64,000 bases of DNA from CAIQQQ01 sp037445025 (GTDB lineage Bacteria; Pseudomonadota; Alphaproteobacteria; Acetobacterales; Acetobacteraceae): assembly GCA_037445025.1 (NCBI GenBank), contig JBBILI010000007.1, positions 1-64,000 of the forward strand, read 5' to 3'. Position numbers and translations under genes: made by a program. Below, piece by piece: positions 10,495 to 20,125 of the stretch (its first letter is position 1; each line of letters starts with the position of its first letter). Under the pieces are notes generated by a model. It was given only the letters and a program-made list of their open reading frames with translations, was not told the DNA's origin and did no database searches.

Positions 10495-11240
10495 GGCTGC
10501 TGGATTTCATCGTCCGCTGGTCGCCGCTCGCACTGCTGGCATTCGCGTGGGAGCTGGCGCCGCGGCTCGGCCTGGTCGATCCGCAGTCGCTGCCGCCGCT
10601 GTCGGTGGTGCTGGCGGCGCTGGCGAAGCTGGCGGCGGATGGCGATCTGCTGACCAACGGGCTGCAGTCGCTGTGGCGGCTGGTCGCAGGGCTCGGCCTT
10701 GCCATCCTGGTCGGCGTGCCGCTGGGGGCAATGATGGCATCCTCGCGCATCGTCAACATCATCGCGGCCCCCATCGCCCGCGCGCTGTATCCGATGCCGA
10801 AATCCGCCCTCATCCCGGTGCTGCTGCTGTGGCTCGGCCTCGGCAACGCGTCGAAGATCATGCTGATCTTTCTCGGCTGCCTGCTGCCGGTGCTGATGAG
10901 CGCCTATAACGGCGTGCGCGGGGTGGACCGGGTGATGCTGTGGTCGGCCCGCAGCTTCGGCCGCTCCCGGCTCGATGTCATCTTCGGCGTGGCCATCCCG
11001 GCGGCGATGCCGGACCTGCTCTCCGGCATCCGCTCGGCGCTGGCGCTGTCCTTCGTGCTGCTGGTGAGCTCCGAGTTCCTGATGGCGCGCGACGGACTGG
11101 GCTACCTCATCTCCTTCCTCGGCGATGGCGGCGCCTATGCGCCGATGTTCGCCACCGTCATCGTGGTGGCCTCGCTGGGCTTCATCGCCGACCGCCTGTT
11201 TCTCGGCATCACCCGCAGGATGCTGGCATGGCGCGGCTGA
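10491..11240 (+). CDS. NitT/TauT-family ABC transporter permease 1
   Basis: Inner-membrane permease of 249 residues with about six hydrophobic segments. The cytoplasmic coupling loop reads ARSFGRSRLDVIFGVAIPAAMPDLLSGIR, the SsuC-type EAA motif. It overlaps the ATPase gene (ATGA) and the next permease gene by 13 bases. A second distinct permease follows, so the channel is probably a heterodimer, unlike the SsuC homodimer. Confidence 0.87.
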
Positions 11241-11992
11241 TCGGCCTGATCGAGGCGACAGGATCGCTGGTGGCTGTGCTCGTGGCATGGTTCCTGGCGA
11301 CAAAGTTCGGTGCCATCGGCGCGTTCCTGCTGCCGCCCCCCGGCGACGTGCTGGCCCGCATCGCTGATGACACGCAAAGCGGCGCACTCGGCGCCAGCCT
11401 GCTGATCACCTTGCGCACGGCCGGACTCGGCTTTGCCATCGCAGGCATCCTCGGCACGGCGCTGGGGATCGCCATGGCGCGCATCCGCCTGGTGCACTGG
11501 TTCTTCGACCCGCTGGTCTCGCTGGGCTTTCCCATGCCCAAGATCGCGTTTCTGCCGGTGTTCCTGCTGTGGCTGGGGCCGACCGATTCGGCACAGATCA
11601 CCATCGTCGCGGTCTCCGCGGTGTTTCCCGTGGTGGTCGCCGCCTATGCCGGCGCCCAGGGCGTGGAGAAGACCATGCTGTGGTCGGCCGCCAGCCTGGG
11701 TGGGACCCGGACGGGGCTGCTGTGGCAGATCGTGCTGCCGGCGATCCTGCCGCAGCTGTTCACCGGCCTGCAGATCGCCCTGCCAGTGGCGCTGGTGACG
11801 ACGATCGTCGCTGAAATGCTGACCGGCAGCGACGGCATCGGCGGCGTGATGCTGGGCGCGATGCGGTTTGCCGACAGTCCTGGTGTGTTCGCAGGAATCG
11901 TGGTGATCGCGGCCTTGGGTCTTTGCGTGGTGCGCGGAATGGAGGTGCTGCGGGGGTGGCTGCTGCGGGGGCATGCGGAAGGAAGCACGTAA
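11228..11992 (+). CDS. NitT/TauT-family ABC transporter permease 2
   Basis: Second permease, 254 residues, starting MARLIGLIEATGSL. It has a PPPGDV motif near the start and the coupling loop AASLGGTRTGLLWQIVLPAILPQLFTGLQ. The start at 11228 lies inside permease 1. An AT-rich palindrome that can act as terminator lies directly behind its stop. Confidence 0.87.
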   Translation: MARLIGLIEATGSLVAVLVAWFLATKFGAIGAFLLPPPGDVLARIADDTQSGALGASLLITLRTAGLGFAIAGILGTALGIAMARIRLVHWFFDPLVSLGFPMPKIAFLPVFLLWLGPTDSAQITIVAVSAVFPVVVAAYAGAQGVEKTMLWSAASLGGTRTGLLWQIVLPAILPQLFTGLQIALPVALVTTIVAEMLTGSDGIGGVMLGAMRFADSPGVFAGIVVIAALGLCVVRGMEVLRGWLLRGHAEGST

Positions 11993-11998
11993 GCAAGC

Positions 11999-12022
11999 GG
12001 TTCTTTTTTGAAAAAAAGAACC
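11999..12022. terminator. AT-rich palindrome, family copy A, between convergent genes
   Basis: GGTTCTTTTTT pairs with AAAAAAGAACC around a very small loop. It is flanked by AAGCAAGC on the left and CCAAAAAACTTTCGTC on the right, shared with the other copies. It sits 6 bases after the permease stop and 16 bases from the stop of the opposing gene, so it can end transcription from both sides. Confidence 0.7.
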
Positions 12023-12038
12023 AAAAAACTTTCGTCTG

Positions 12039-13211
12039 TCAGATGACGTTGCGTTCCAGCAGCTTTTCACCTCTGGCCAGGCGGTCGGTGCCAAGGGGGG
12101 ACAGGTCGAGCGTGACAAAGCGGCCCTGCGCAACCAGCTCGGCCACGCCGCGGCCGATGCCCGGCGCGTGCTGCATGCCGTGGCCGCTGAAACCGGCCAC
12201 GTGCAGCAGCGTGGGCACAGCAGGATGGGCACCGACGACGCCGTTGTGGTCAGACAGATTCATGTCGTAGTACCCGGCCCAACCGCCGGTGGGCTTGACC
12301 TGCTCAAAGGCTGGCACCCGTTCGGCCAGAGTCGGCCAGACCCGTTCATGAAACACCGTCTCGTCAATCTCAAGCGGCGGCTCATCAGGGTCCGCCTCGC
12401 CGGGTCCGGGCGAAAAGCCGCAGATATAGCCGTTCCCCTCCGGGCGCACCCAGATGCCCGAAGGATCGATCAGCAGCGGAAACGCCGGCAGTGCCGCGCG
12501 GCAGGCGAAGGAGAACACCATGCGCCGGCGCGGCCGGATCGGCAGCTTCACGCCGACCCAGGACGCAACCTCGCCCGCCCAGCCGCCCGCAGCATTGATC
12601 ACCGTCTCGGCCAGCAGCGTCGTGCCGTCATCGAGCTGCACACCGCCAATGGCGCCCTGGCGACGAACAAAGCCGGTGGCCGCGCGCGCGACGAACAGCA
12701 CACCCAGCGAACGCGCCTTGGCGCGCAGCGACTGGTGCAGCAGCGGGCCGTTGAACCAACCCTCCCCCGTCACCCCCAGCGAACCAAGAGCCACGCCCTC
12801 GGTGCTGAGCCAGGGGAAACGCACGGCAAGGGCATCCGGCGCCAGCAGGGCCACGTCAGCCCCCTGCCCCACCTGGATGGCGTGGTTCTCGCGCAGCTGC
12901 GCCACGCCCGATTCAGGCACGAGATAGAGATAGCCGGGCTCCCGCAGCCCAAGCGCCGGCGCATCGCCGTCCACCGCAAGCTCGGTCGCGGCGCGCTTGA
13001 TGAAGTCGAGACCGAACTGCGACAGGGCGATGTTGACCGGCGTGGAGAACTGCATGCGGATGGAACTGGCCGACAGCGCCGAGGAGGCCCGGGTATAGGC
13101 GGGGTCGCGCTCGATGATGGTCACCATGCCATCGAACAGAGGATGGCAGGCCAGGTGATAGGCGATCGAGCATCCGACGATCCCGCCACCGATGATCACG
13201 ACACGCTGCAT
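12039..13211 (-). CDS. FAD-dependent oxidoreductase of the glycine/D-amino acid oxidase (DadA/SoxB) type
   Basis: Flavoenzyme that probably oxidises an amino acid or secondary amine. The N-terminal dinucleotide fold is VVIIGGGIVGCSIAYHL with ERD ending the second strand. ETVINAAGGWAGEVASWVG and the C-terminal VAGFSGHGMQHAPGIGRGVAEL are standard DAO-family flavin contacts. Length (390 residues) is typical. The ATG at 13211 has AAGGGG upstream; an in-frame GTG lies two codons earlier. It stands alone, without sarcosine oxidase partner subunits, so the substrate is open. Confidence 0.85.
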   Translation of the reverse strand: MQRVVIIGGGIVGCSIAYHLACHPLFDGMVTIIERDPAYTRASSALSASSIRMQFSTPVNIALSQFGLDFIKRAATELAVDGDAPALGLREPGYLYLVPESGVAQLRENHAIQVGQGADVALLAPDALAVRFPWLSTEGVALGSLGVTGEGWFNGPLLHQSLRAKARSLGVLFVARAATGFVRRQGAIGGVQLDDGTTLLAETVINAAGGWAGEVASWVGVKLPIRPRRRMVFSFACRAALPAFPLLIDPSGIWVRPEGNGYICGFSPGPGEADPDEPPLEIDETVFHERVWPTLAERVPAFEQVKPTGGWAGYYDMNLSDHNGVVGAHPAVPTLLHVAGFSGHGMQHAPGIGRGVAELVAQGRFVTLDLSPLGTDRLARGEKLLERNVI

Positions 13212-13377
13212 GGACACCCCTTGAAACGGACCTGGATCGCAGGCTTATCTGATTCGCGGCGAGATTGTGTCCCAACATGTCGGGAACGCCGATGTGTGCC
13301 ATGACATGAGTCTCGGCGGTGTCACGCCTTTGCGGCGCATCCGGTGGCGCTGCTGCGGAATCAACAAGGTTCAGGTC

Positions 13378-14151
13378 ATGATCAACCCGCTTTATGCACT
13401 GTCTGGGCTGGGAGTAGGGCTGCTGGTGGGCTTCACCGGGGTTGGCGGCGGCTCGCTGATGACACCGCTGCTCGTGCTGCTGTTCGGAATTCACCCGACG
13501 ACGGCGGTGGGCACCGATCTGCTGTATGCCGGCCTGACCAAGATCGCGGGCACGGTGATCCATGGCGCGCATGGCTCGGTGGACTGGCGCATCGTGCGGC
13601 GGCTGACCCTGGGCAGCGCGCCGGCGGCGGCGCTGACGCTGGGCCTGCTGCACATGCTGGGCACCGACGCGCAGAGCACCAACGCGATCATCAGCGAGGT
13701 GCTCGGCTTCACGCTGATGGCGACCGCCGTGGCGCTGCTGGCGCGCAACTGGCTGCTGCGCCGGTTTGCCGAAAGGATGGCCCAGCTTGGCGAGCCACAG
13801 ACCGCCAGGCTGACCGTGCTCACCGGAGCCGTGCTCGGCGTGGTGGTGTCGATCTCGTCGGTGGGAGCAGGGGCGATCGGGGTGACGGTGCTGCTGATGC
13901 TCTATCCCAGGCTGCCGACAGTGCGGATCGTGGGATCCGATATCGCCCACGCGGTGCCGCTGACGCTGATCGCCGGGGCCGGGCACTGGTGGCTGGGCTC
14001 CGTCAATCTGCCGCTGCTGGCCTCGCTGCTGATCGGGTCGATCCCCGGGATTGCCATCGGCAGCCTGTTTGCGTCACGCGTGCCGGATCGGATGCTGCGG
14101 CCGCTGCTGGCGGGCACGCTGGCGCTGGTGGGAGGGCGTCTGATCTTCTGA
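13378..14151 (+). CDS. Sulfite exporter TauE/SafE family membrane protein
   Basis: Inner-membrane protein of about 257 residues with seven to eight hydrophobic segments. The N-terminal GLLVGFTGVGGGSLMTPLLVLLFG and the repeat-like second half VSISSVGAGAIGVTVLLMLYP are the two glycine-rich half-motifs of TauE/SafE (DUF81). The family exports sulfite, sulfoacetate or similar organic anions. The ATG at 13378 is the first sensible start; upstream codons in frame look random. Its stop lies one base from the stop of the opposing phnE gene, the only convergent junction here without a hairpin. Confidence 0.85.
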   Translation: MINPLYALSGLGVGLLVGFTGVGGGSLMTPLLVLLFGIHPTTAVGTDLLYAGLTKIAGTVIHGAHGSVDWRIVRRLTLGSAPAAALTLGLLHMLGTDAQSTNAIISEVLGFTLMATAVALLARNWLLRRFAERMAQLGEPQTARLTVLTGAVLGVVVSISSVGAGAIGVTVLLMLYPRLPTVRIVGSDIAHAVPLTLIAGAGHWWLGSVNLPLLASLLIGSIPGIAIGSLFASRVPDRMLRPLLAGTLALVGGRLIF

Positions 14152-14152
14152 A

Positions 14153-15055
14153 TCAAGCCGCGGGGGGGCCGATGATGGCGATGCGCAGGCGTGTTGACGC
14201 ATAGTCGATGACCGATACCGTCACCAGCAGCATCAGGATGATGAACGACACCTGGTGCCATTCCAGCGTGTTGATCATCTCATCCAGCGACAGCCCAATG
14301 CCGCCGGCGCCGACGATGCCGATGATGGTGGCCGAGCGGGTGTTGCTCTCGAAGAAATACAGCACCTGGCTGATGATCACCGGCAGCACCTCCGGCAGCA
14401 TGCCGAAGCGGACCGACTGGATGCGGCTGCCGCCGGCGGACAGCACGCCTTCGACGGCGCGGCGGTCGACGGTCTCGATCGCTTCGGAGAACAGCTTGGC
14501 CAGCGCCCCGAAATCGGAGCAGATGATGGCCAGCGTGCCGGCGAACGGGCCAAGTCCCACCACGTTGATCCAGACAAGCGCCCATACCAGCGTGTCCACC
14601 CCGCGCACCGTGTCAAAGAAGCGACGGCTGAGGATGTGCACGATGAAGCTCGGCACGACGTTCTTGGCCGCCAGAAAGCTGAACGGGAACGCCAGCAGCG
14701 CGGCGAACAGGGTGCCGAGGAAGGCGATGCCCAGGGTCTGTCCCAGCTGGTTGAGGTAGAACAGCACCCGCGTCCAGGTTTCCGGGTTGGGCGGGATCAT
14801 CAGCCCCACGATGAAGGTGAGGTTGGGCAGGCCGGAGATGAACAAATCGGCGCTGAAGCCCAGATAGATCAGGCCGAACACGAGCAGGGCGAACAGGAAC
14901 ACGACGCCCAGCACCACCGGCACGCGCTGCCGCCAGTCCAGCCGCAGCAGGCCGGCATGGCGCTCACGCAAGGCCGGGCCGTCGCGCAGGAACGCGGCCC
15001 GCAGCTTGCCGGCGTTGTCCGAGGTGATCATCGTCTCGGCGGCATGCGAGTTCAT
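14153..15055 (-). CDS. phnE: Phosphonate ABC transporter permease PhnE (second of two)
   Basis: Inner-membrane permease, 300 residues. The family phrase LGTLFAALLAFPFSFLAAKN and the coupling region EGVLSAGGSRIQSVRFGMLPEVLPVIISQVLYFFESNTRSATIIGIVGAGGIGLSLDE identify it as PhnE. It follows the other phnE with an ATGA overlap at 15052-15055, so both are made together and probably form a heterodimeric channel. Confidence 0.9.
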   Translation of the reverse strand: MNSHAAETMITSDNAGKLRAAFLRDGPALRERHAGLLRLDWRQRVPVVLGVVFLFALLVFGLIYLGFSADLFISGLPNLTFIVGLMIPPNPETWTRVLFYLNQLGQTLGIAFLGTLFAALLAFPFSFLAAKNVVPSFIVHILSRRFFDTVRGVDTLVWALVWINVVGLGPFAGTLAIICSDFGALAKLFSEAIETVDRRAVEGVLSAGGSRIQSVRFGMLPEVLPVIISQVLYFFESNTRSATIIGIVGAGGIGLSLDEMINTLEWHQVSFIILMLLVTVSVIDYASTRLRIAIIGPPAA

Positions 15056-15957
15056 GCGCGCTCTCCCGTGCCGAGCAGCCAGTGGCGCAGCTTTTCCGTG
15101 CCGTAGTCGATCGTCATCACGGTGAGCACCAGCATGATCAGGATGGCGCTGACATCGGACGCATAGAACCGCCGGATCGAGACCAGCAGCGTCTCGCCGA
15201 TGCCGCCGGCGCCGACGAAGCCGAGCACACCGGCGGCGCGCACGTTGATCTCGAAGCGCAGCAGCGCGTAGCTGACGAAATTGGTCTGCACCTGCGGCAG
15301 CACCGCGAAGCGGATCTGCTGCAACCAGGCTCCGCCGGTGGAGGCGACGCCTTCGACCGGTTTCATGTCGATGTTCTCCACCACCTCGGCGAACAGCTTG
15401 CCGAGCGCGCCGGTGGTGTGCATGGCGATGGCCAACACGCCGGGCACCGGGCCAAGGCCGAAGGCGGCCACGAAGATCAGCGCGAACACGATATCCGGCA
15501 CGGTGCGGCCGAATTCCAGGAACCGGCGCATCACAGCGCAGGTCCATGGCGATTTCATCAGATTGCGCGCCGAGAAGAAGCACAGGCAGAAGCCAATGAT
15601 GGCGCCGAGCAGCGTGCCGACATAGGCCATCAGAATGGTGTCGCCGAGCTGGGCGCCCCATTTGCCCAGGCCCCAGAACCAGCCCACCGGATCGGTGATC
15701 ACGCTGTCACCGGTGTCCAGCACGAACAGGCCTGCGACATAGCTGGAGAAATTGTCGATGTTGTCGAACAGGACGTCGAGCTTCACCTCGGCCGCCCAGC
15801 TGGCCAGCGCCACGCCGCACAGCACGACCGCCAGCCCGATCAGGGTGCGCCGGCGGCGATGGGCCACCTCACGCGCATAGGCGGCGACGAGCGCTGCGAG
15901 TTCGGCTGTTTGCGTCGGCTTGATGCTCTGGGCCAAGGGCAGCGATTCCGTTGTCAT
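15052..15957 (-). CDS. phnE: Phosphonate ABC transporter permease PhnE (first of two)
   Basis: Permease of 301 residues with a cytoplasmic N terminus and about six membrane segments. It contains GTLLGAIIGFCLCFFSARNL, FGRTVPDIVFALIFVAAFGLGPVPGVLAI and ENIDMKPVEGVASTGGAWLQQIRFAVLPQ, all PhnE hallmarks. The GFVGAGGIGE loop matches the paralog behind it. It belongs to the leftward phnC-phnD-phnE-phnE unit. Confidence 0.92.
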   Translation of the reverse strand: MTTESLPLAQSIKPTQTAELAALVAAYAREVAHRRRRTLIGLAVVLCGVALASWAAEVKLDVLFDNIDNFSSYVAGLFVLDTGDSVITDPVGWFWGLGKWGAQLGDTILMAYVGTLLGAIIGFCLCFFSARNLMKSPWTCAVMRRFLEFGRTVPDIVFALIFVAAFGLGPVPGVLAIAMHTTGALGKLFAEVVENIDMKPVEGVASTGGAWLQQIRFAVLPQVQTNFVSYALLRFEINVRAAGVLGFVGAGGIGETLLVSIRRFYASDVSAILIMLVLTVMTIDYGTEKLRHWLLGTGERA

Positions 15958-16025
15958 GTTGCCTTGTCATGGCGCGGGCCAGGGTGTCGCCACCCTGGCC
16001 CGATCCGTCGTCAGGCAGACCGTGT

Positions 16026-16964
16026 TCAGGCCTTCTTCAGGCCGTCGACGAAGCGCACCAGCTTGATGGTGTCGTTGTAGTCGGCGTTGGTGATCGGCTC
16101 CCACGGGCGGTCCTTGCCGTCGGACAGCTTGGCGAACGCCGCGGGCGCCTTTTTGGGCGCGTCGAAGAAGGCGGCCTTGACGGTCGCCTTCAGGTCTTCG
16201 GGCAGCGAGGTGAGGATGGCGAGCGGCGAGTTGATGATCAGGTCGGACTTCAGGATGATGCGGAAATCAGACTTGGTCAGCGTCTTGCCGGACTTGTCGC
16301 GCACCATGTTCTTGCCGAGCATGCGCGTGAGGTTGCTGTCGTCATCGGCGTTCCACCAGTTGGCGCACACATCGACGGTGCCCTGCGCGAGCGCCAGCAC
16401 GGCGTTCTCGTGGCTGCCGGTGATGATGACCTTGCCGAAATACTTCTCGGCGTTCGGGATGCCGCGCTTGTTGAGCGCGAACAGCGGCATGTTGTAGCCC
16501 GAGGTCGAATTCGGGTCGACCAGGCCGAGGTTCTTGCCCTTGAGGTCGGCGACGGTCTTGTACGGGCTGTCGTTGCGCACGTAGAAGACGGAGTAGTAGC
16601 CCTTGGTGCCGTCCGAGTTCACCTCGATGGCGAACGCATCGGTCTTCACGCCGATGATCCGGGCGCGCGAGAACGAGGCAGGGCCGTAATAGGCGATCTG
16701 CACGTTGCCGGCCTTCTGGCCCTCGATCACGGCCGCGTAGTCGTTGGCGACGCGCAGCGTCACCTTCGTGCCGATCTCCTTGGTGAGGTAGTCCATGAAC
16801 GGACCGAAACGGTCCATCACGCCCGAGGCGTTTTCGGCCGGCACGATGGCGAAGACCAGCTCGGGATACTTCGCCTTCCAGGCCTGCGCCGAGGCGGTTG
16901 CGGACAGCAGCGGGGCGGCAGCGACCGCGCCGGTGGTGGCGATGAGCGAACGACGGGTGATCAT
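16026..16964 (-). CDS. phnD: Phosphonate ABC transporter substrate-binding protein
   Basis: Periplasmic phosphonate-binding protein, 312 residues, with a Tat-like signal (MITRRSLIATTGAVAAAPLLSATASAQA). The mature part has IVPAENASGVMDRFGPFMDYLTKE, VQIAYYGPASFSRA and LGLVDPNSTSGYNMPLF, the ligand-binding phrases of PhnD. It lies between phnC and the two phnE genes with short gaps. Confidence 0.93.
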   Translation of the reverse strand: MITRRSLIATTGAVAAAPLLSATASAQAWKAKYPELVFAIVPAENASGVMDRFGPFMDYLTKEIGTKVTLRVANDYAAVIEGQKAGNVQIAYYGPASFSRARIIGVKTDAFAIEVNSDGTKGYYSVFYVRNDSPYKTVADLKGKNLGLVDPNSTSGYNMPLFALNKRGIPNAEKYFGKVIITGSHENAVLALAQGTVDVCANWWNADDDSNLTRMLGKNMVRDKSGKTLTKSDFRIILKSDLIINSPLAILTSLPEDLKATVKAAFFDAPKKAPAAFAKLSDGKDRPWEPITNADYNDTIKLVRFVDGLKKA

Positions 16965-17036
16965 GGTCTCTCTCCTCGTAGAAGCAACGCGTGCGGCCGC
17001 CAGGCCGTCACGATGGGGAACAGGGACGTGCGGCGT

Positions 17037-17822
17037 TCAGGCCGTCACGGTTTGGCGGGCAGGCACGGCCTCGGCCATGACGTCGCCGGCTTCGAGGCCG
17101 TAGAGCTCGCGCGCGACCTCCTCGGTCAGCGCCGTGGGCACGTCGTCGAACACCACGCGGCCCTGCGCCATGCCGACCAGCCGGTCGCAGTAGCCGCGGG
17201 CGAGGTCCAGCGAGTGCAGGTTGCAGATGACGGTGATGCCGAATTCGCGGTTGATGCGGGCCAGCGCGTCCATCACCACCTTGGTGTTGCGCGGATCGAG
17301 CGAGGCGATCGGCTCGTCGGCCAGGATCACGTCGGGCTCCTGCACCAGGGCGCGGCAGATCGCCACGCGCTGCTGCTGGCCGCCGGAGAGCTGGTCGGCG
17401 CGCTGGGCGGCAAGGCCCGCGATGTCCATCTGTTCGAGGGCGGCGAGCGCGATCACGCGGTCCTCGTGCGACCACAGCTTCAGCATGGCGCGCCAGGCCG
17501 GCATGTGGCCGAGGCGGCCCATCAGCACGTTGGTCAGCACATCCACCCGGCCGACGAGGTTGAACTGCTGGAAGATCATGGCGCAGCGGCGGCGCCAGCC
17601 GCGCAGCTCGGCACCCTTGAGGGCGGTGACGTTGACGCCCTCGAAGTCGATCGTGCCGGAGCTGGGATCGACCAGCCGGTTGATCATGCGCAGCAGGGTC
17701 GACTTGCCGGCACCGGAACGGCCGATGACGCCGATGAACGCGCCACGCGGAATCTCCAGCGTGATGTCGCGCGCGGCGAAACGGTCGCCATAGGATCGGC
17801 TCAGACCAGCGATACGAAGCAT
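17037..17822 (-). CDS. phnC: Phosphonate ABC transporter ATP-binding protein
   Basis: ATPase of the phosphonate importer, 261 residues. Walker A is GRSGAGKST, the Q-loop region is AMIFQQFNLVGRVDVLTNVLMGRLG (typical of PhnC), the signature is LSGGQQQRVAICRA and Walker B is VILADEPIASLD. The ATG at 17822 follows a GAGGGGGG ribosome site. It is the first gene of the leftward uptake operon; the 258 bases to the helicase gene must hold the divergent promoters. Confidence 0.93.
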   Translation of the reverse strand: MLRIAGLSRSYGDRFAARDITLEIPRGAFIGVIGRSGAGKSTLLRMINRLVDPSSGTIDFEGVNVTALKGAELRGWRRRCAMIFQQFNLVGRVDVLTNVLMGRLGHMPAWRAMLKLWSHEDRVIALAALEQMDIAGLAAQRADQLSGGQQQRVAICRALVQEPDVILADEPIASLDPRNTKVVMDALARINREFGITVICNLHSLDLARGYCDRLVGMAQGRVVFDDVPTALTEEVARELYGLEAGDVMAEAVPARQTVTA

Positions 17823-18080
17823 ACGCCCCCCTCGGAATGATTCGCTGCTTACACTGTGCATGATGTCCGGCTCATGACAGTGTTGTTTCAGTGACATGAC
17901 GATGCCCAGGGTCCCGGACGGCCGCCCTGGGCGACAACCCGCCTGCCGCACGCAGGGCAGCTGCGTCGCGCCCCGCTGCCACAGGCGTGGCGATTGTGCG
18001 GCACTTCCTGTATCCACCGCCACTTCCACGTGATCCCTGCGCGACGCGCGATCGCCCCACCAGGACTGGCCCACGCCCCC

Positions 18081-19793
18081 ATGCCGTTTCCGTCGACCCA
18101 CCTTGCCCTCGCCGCGGCCCTTTCGGCGCGCGACTACACCGAGCCCACACCGGTGCAGACCGCGGTGCTGACCGCCAACGCCGACGGGCGGGACCTGCTG
18201 GTCTCGGCGCAGACCGGCTCCGGCAAGACCGTGGCCTATGGCCTCGCCTTCGCGCCGACGCTGCTGGGTGAGGCGGAGCGCTTCGGGCGCGGCGGCCCGC
18301 CGCTGGCCCTGGTGATCGCGCCGACGCGCGAACTGGCGATGCAGGTGCATCGCGAGCTGGAATGGCTGTACGAGCAGACCGGCGCGCGCCTCGTCGCCTG
18401 CATCGGCGGCATGGATGCGCGGCGCGAGCAGCGCGAGCTGGCGCAGGGATGCCATATCGTGGTCGGAACGCCGGGGCGGCTGCGCGACCATATCGAGCGC
18501 GGCCAGCTCAACCTCTCCGCTCTGCAGGTGGTGGTGCTCGACGAGGCCGATGAGATGCTGGATCTCGGCTTTCGCGAGGATCTCGAATTCATTCTCGATG
18601 CGACGCCGTCGCCGCGGCGGACGCTGCTGTTCTCGGCCACCATCGCCCATGACATCGCAGCGCTCGCGCGGCGGTTCCAGGTGGACGCGCTGCGCATCGA
18701 CACGCTGGTGCGCCACCAGGCGCATGCCGATATCGAATACCGCGCCATCCGCATCGCCAACCATGAGACCGAGGCGGCGCTGGTGAACGTGCTGCGCTTC
18801 TTCGAAATGAAGGCGGCGCTGGTGTTCTGTGCGACGCGCGACGGGGTGCGCAGGCTGCATGCGAGCCTGCTCGATCGCGGCTTCGCGGCCGTGGCGCTGT
18901 CGGGCGAGCTGAGCCAGAACGACCGCACACAGGCGCTGACGGCGATCCGCGAAGGCCGCGCGCGGGTGTGCGTGTGCACCGATGTGGCGGCGCGTGGCAT
19001 CGACCTGCCCGATCTTGGGCTGGTGGTGCACGCCGATCTGCCGACCGATCGCGAGACGCTGCTGCACCGCTCCGGGCGCACCGGGCGGGCGGGGCGGAAA
19101 GGCATGTGCGTGCTGCTGGTGCCGGTGGCCAAGCGCCGCCGCGCCGAGCAGCTGCTGATGGCGGCCTCGATCCAGGCGAGCTGGAACCCGCCGCCGACCG
19201 CCGATGAGATCCGCGCGCGCGACCAGGAACGGCTGCTGTCCGATCCGATCCTGACCGAGACGGCCTCTGCCGAGGATCTGGTGCTCGCCGAGAAGCTGCT
19301 GGAAGGACGTTCTGCACTGGAGATCGCGGCGGCGCTGATCCGCCAGCATCGCGCCCGGCTGCCGGCGCCGGCGGAGGTGTTCGACACCCAGGCGCCCGGA
19401 GGGCTGGTGCGCGAACATGCCGAGCGCAGCGAGCCGCGGCCGGCGCGGGTGCGCGTGGAGGGGGCGACGTCGTGGTTCCGGATCAATATAGGGCGCCAGC
19501 AGAACGCCGATCCGAAATGGCTGCTGCCGCTGATCTGCCGCAGCGGCAATGTGACCCGCGACGAGATCGGCGCGATCCGGGTGTTCGACCGCGAGACCAA
19601 ATTCGAGATCAGCGAAGCGGCGGCGGGACGGTTCGCCGCGGCGGTGGATCGGGCGGGGCCGCAGGAGTTTCAGATCGCACCGGCCGGTGCTGCACCGCCG
19701 GCGCGCAAGTTCACGCCGGGGGTGACGCACAAGCCGGGTGGAGCGCCGAAGTCGCCTTATGCGGCGCGCAAAAAGATGGCACGGCCGAGGTAA
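18081..19793 (+). CDS. DEAD-box RNA helicase with DbpA-type RNA-binding C terminus
   Basis: ATP-dependent RNA helicase of about 570 residues, probably acting in ribosome assembly or RNA turnover. Motifs in order: Q motif (YTEPTPVQTAVL), AQTGSGKT, PTRELAMQV, GTPGRLRDH, DEAD, SAT, the C-terminal domain ALVFCATRDGVRRLH, VCTDVAARGIDLP and HRSGRTGRAG. A DbpA-like RNA-recognition domain follows (RINIGRQQNADPKWLLPLICRSGNVTRDEIGAIRVFD), then a short basic tail. The ATG at 18081 fits the family start (MPFPSTHLALAAALSARDYTEPTPVQ). Confidence 0.9.
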   Translation: MPFPSTHLALAAALSARDYTEPTPVQTAVLTANADGRDLLVSAQTGSGKTVAYGLAFAPTLLGEAERFGRGGPPLALVIAPTRELAMQVHRELEWLYEQTGARLVACIGGMDARREQRELAQGCHIVVGTPGRLRDHIERGQLNLSALQVVVLDEADEMLDLGFREDLEFILDATPSPRRTLLFSATIAHDIAALARRFQVDALRIDTLVRHQAHADIEYRAIRIANHETEAALVNVLRFFEMKAALVFCATRDGVRRLHASLLDRGFAAVALSGELSQNDRTQALTAIREGRARVCVCTDVAARGIDLPDLGLVVHADLPTDRETLLHRSGRTGRAGRKGMCVLLVPVAKRRRAEQLLMAASIQASWNPPPTADEIRARDQERLLSDPILTETASAEDLVLAEKLLEGRSALEIAAALIRQHRARLPAPAEVFDTQAPGGLVREHAERSEPRPARVRVEGATSWFRINIGRQQNADPKWLLPLICRSGNVTRDEIGAIRVFDRETKFEISEAAAGRFAAAVDRAGPQEFQIAPAGAAPPARKFTPGVTHKPGGAPKSPYAARKKMARPR

Positions 19794-19799
19794 GCAAGA

Positions 19800-19912
19800 G
19801 GTTCTTTTTTGAAAAAAAGAACCAAAAAACTTTCATCGGGCTGTCGCGGCCTTCTCCGGAAGGGCATGCAAGGCGGATGAAAGTCTTTTGGTTCTTTTCT
19901 TCAGAAAAGAAC
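19800..19912. terminator. Mirrored pair of AT-rich palindromes, family copies B and C
   Basis: Copy B (19800-19823, GGTTCTTTTTT with AAAAAAGAACC) is followed by CCAAAAAACTTTCATC. Copy C (10-bp stem, 19891-19900 with 19903-19912) is preceded by GATGAAAGTCTTTTGG. The two copies face each other, and between them is a short GC-rich block with a CTTC.CCGGAAG palindrome. The composite fills the gap between the helicase gene and the opposing DUF3309 gene. Confidence 0.7.
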
Positions 19913-19930
19913 TTCTTGCCTGCCTGACCT

Positions 19931-20083
19931 TCAGATCCTGCCCAACACCAGCAGGACGATGACGACGAGCAGCACGAGGCCAAGGCCGCCGCTGGGCAAG
20001 TAGCCCCAGCCCATGCTGTGCGGCCACGCCGGAAATGCGCCAATCACCAGAATAATCATAATAATCAATAGAATAGTGGACAT
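19931..20083 (-). CDS. DUF3309 family small membrane protein
   Basis: A 50-residue hydrophobic protein, MSTILLIIMIILVIGAFPAW then PHSMGWGYLPSGGLGLVLLVV and a leucine/valine tail ending LGRI. The central PHS.GWGY.PSGGLGL and C-terminal LLGRI pattern is that of DUF3309. It has two predicted membrane segments. A GGAGGGAGC ribosome site lies 6-14 bases upstream of the ATG at 20083. Role unknown; family members are often found near stress and envelope genes, as here. Confidence 0.88.
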   Translation of the reverse strand: MSTILLIIMIILVIGAFPAWPHSMGWGYLPSGGLGLVLLVVIVLLVLGRI

Positions 20084-20125
20084 GAACCGGCTCCCTCCTC
20101 GTTGATGTCGTTCACTGCGCCCAGG

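Noticed and set aside
17823..19730. Upstream extension of phnC over the helicase gene
   Set aside because: The extension is antisense to a complete DEAD-box helicase; the phnC start at 17822 has a strong ribosome site.
19711..20043. Frames ending in KKFFSEEKNQKTF or KVFWFFFSKKN
   Set aside because: These are translations of the AT-rich palindromes and not proteins.
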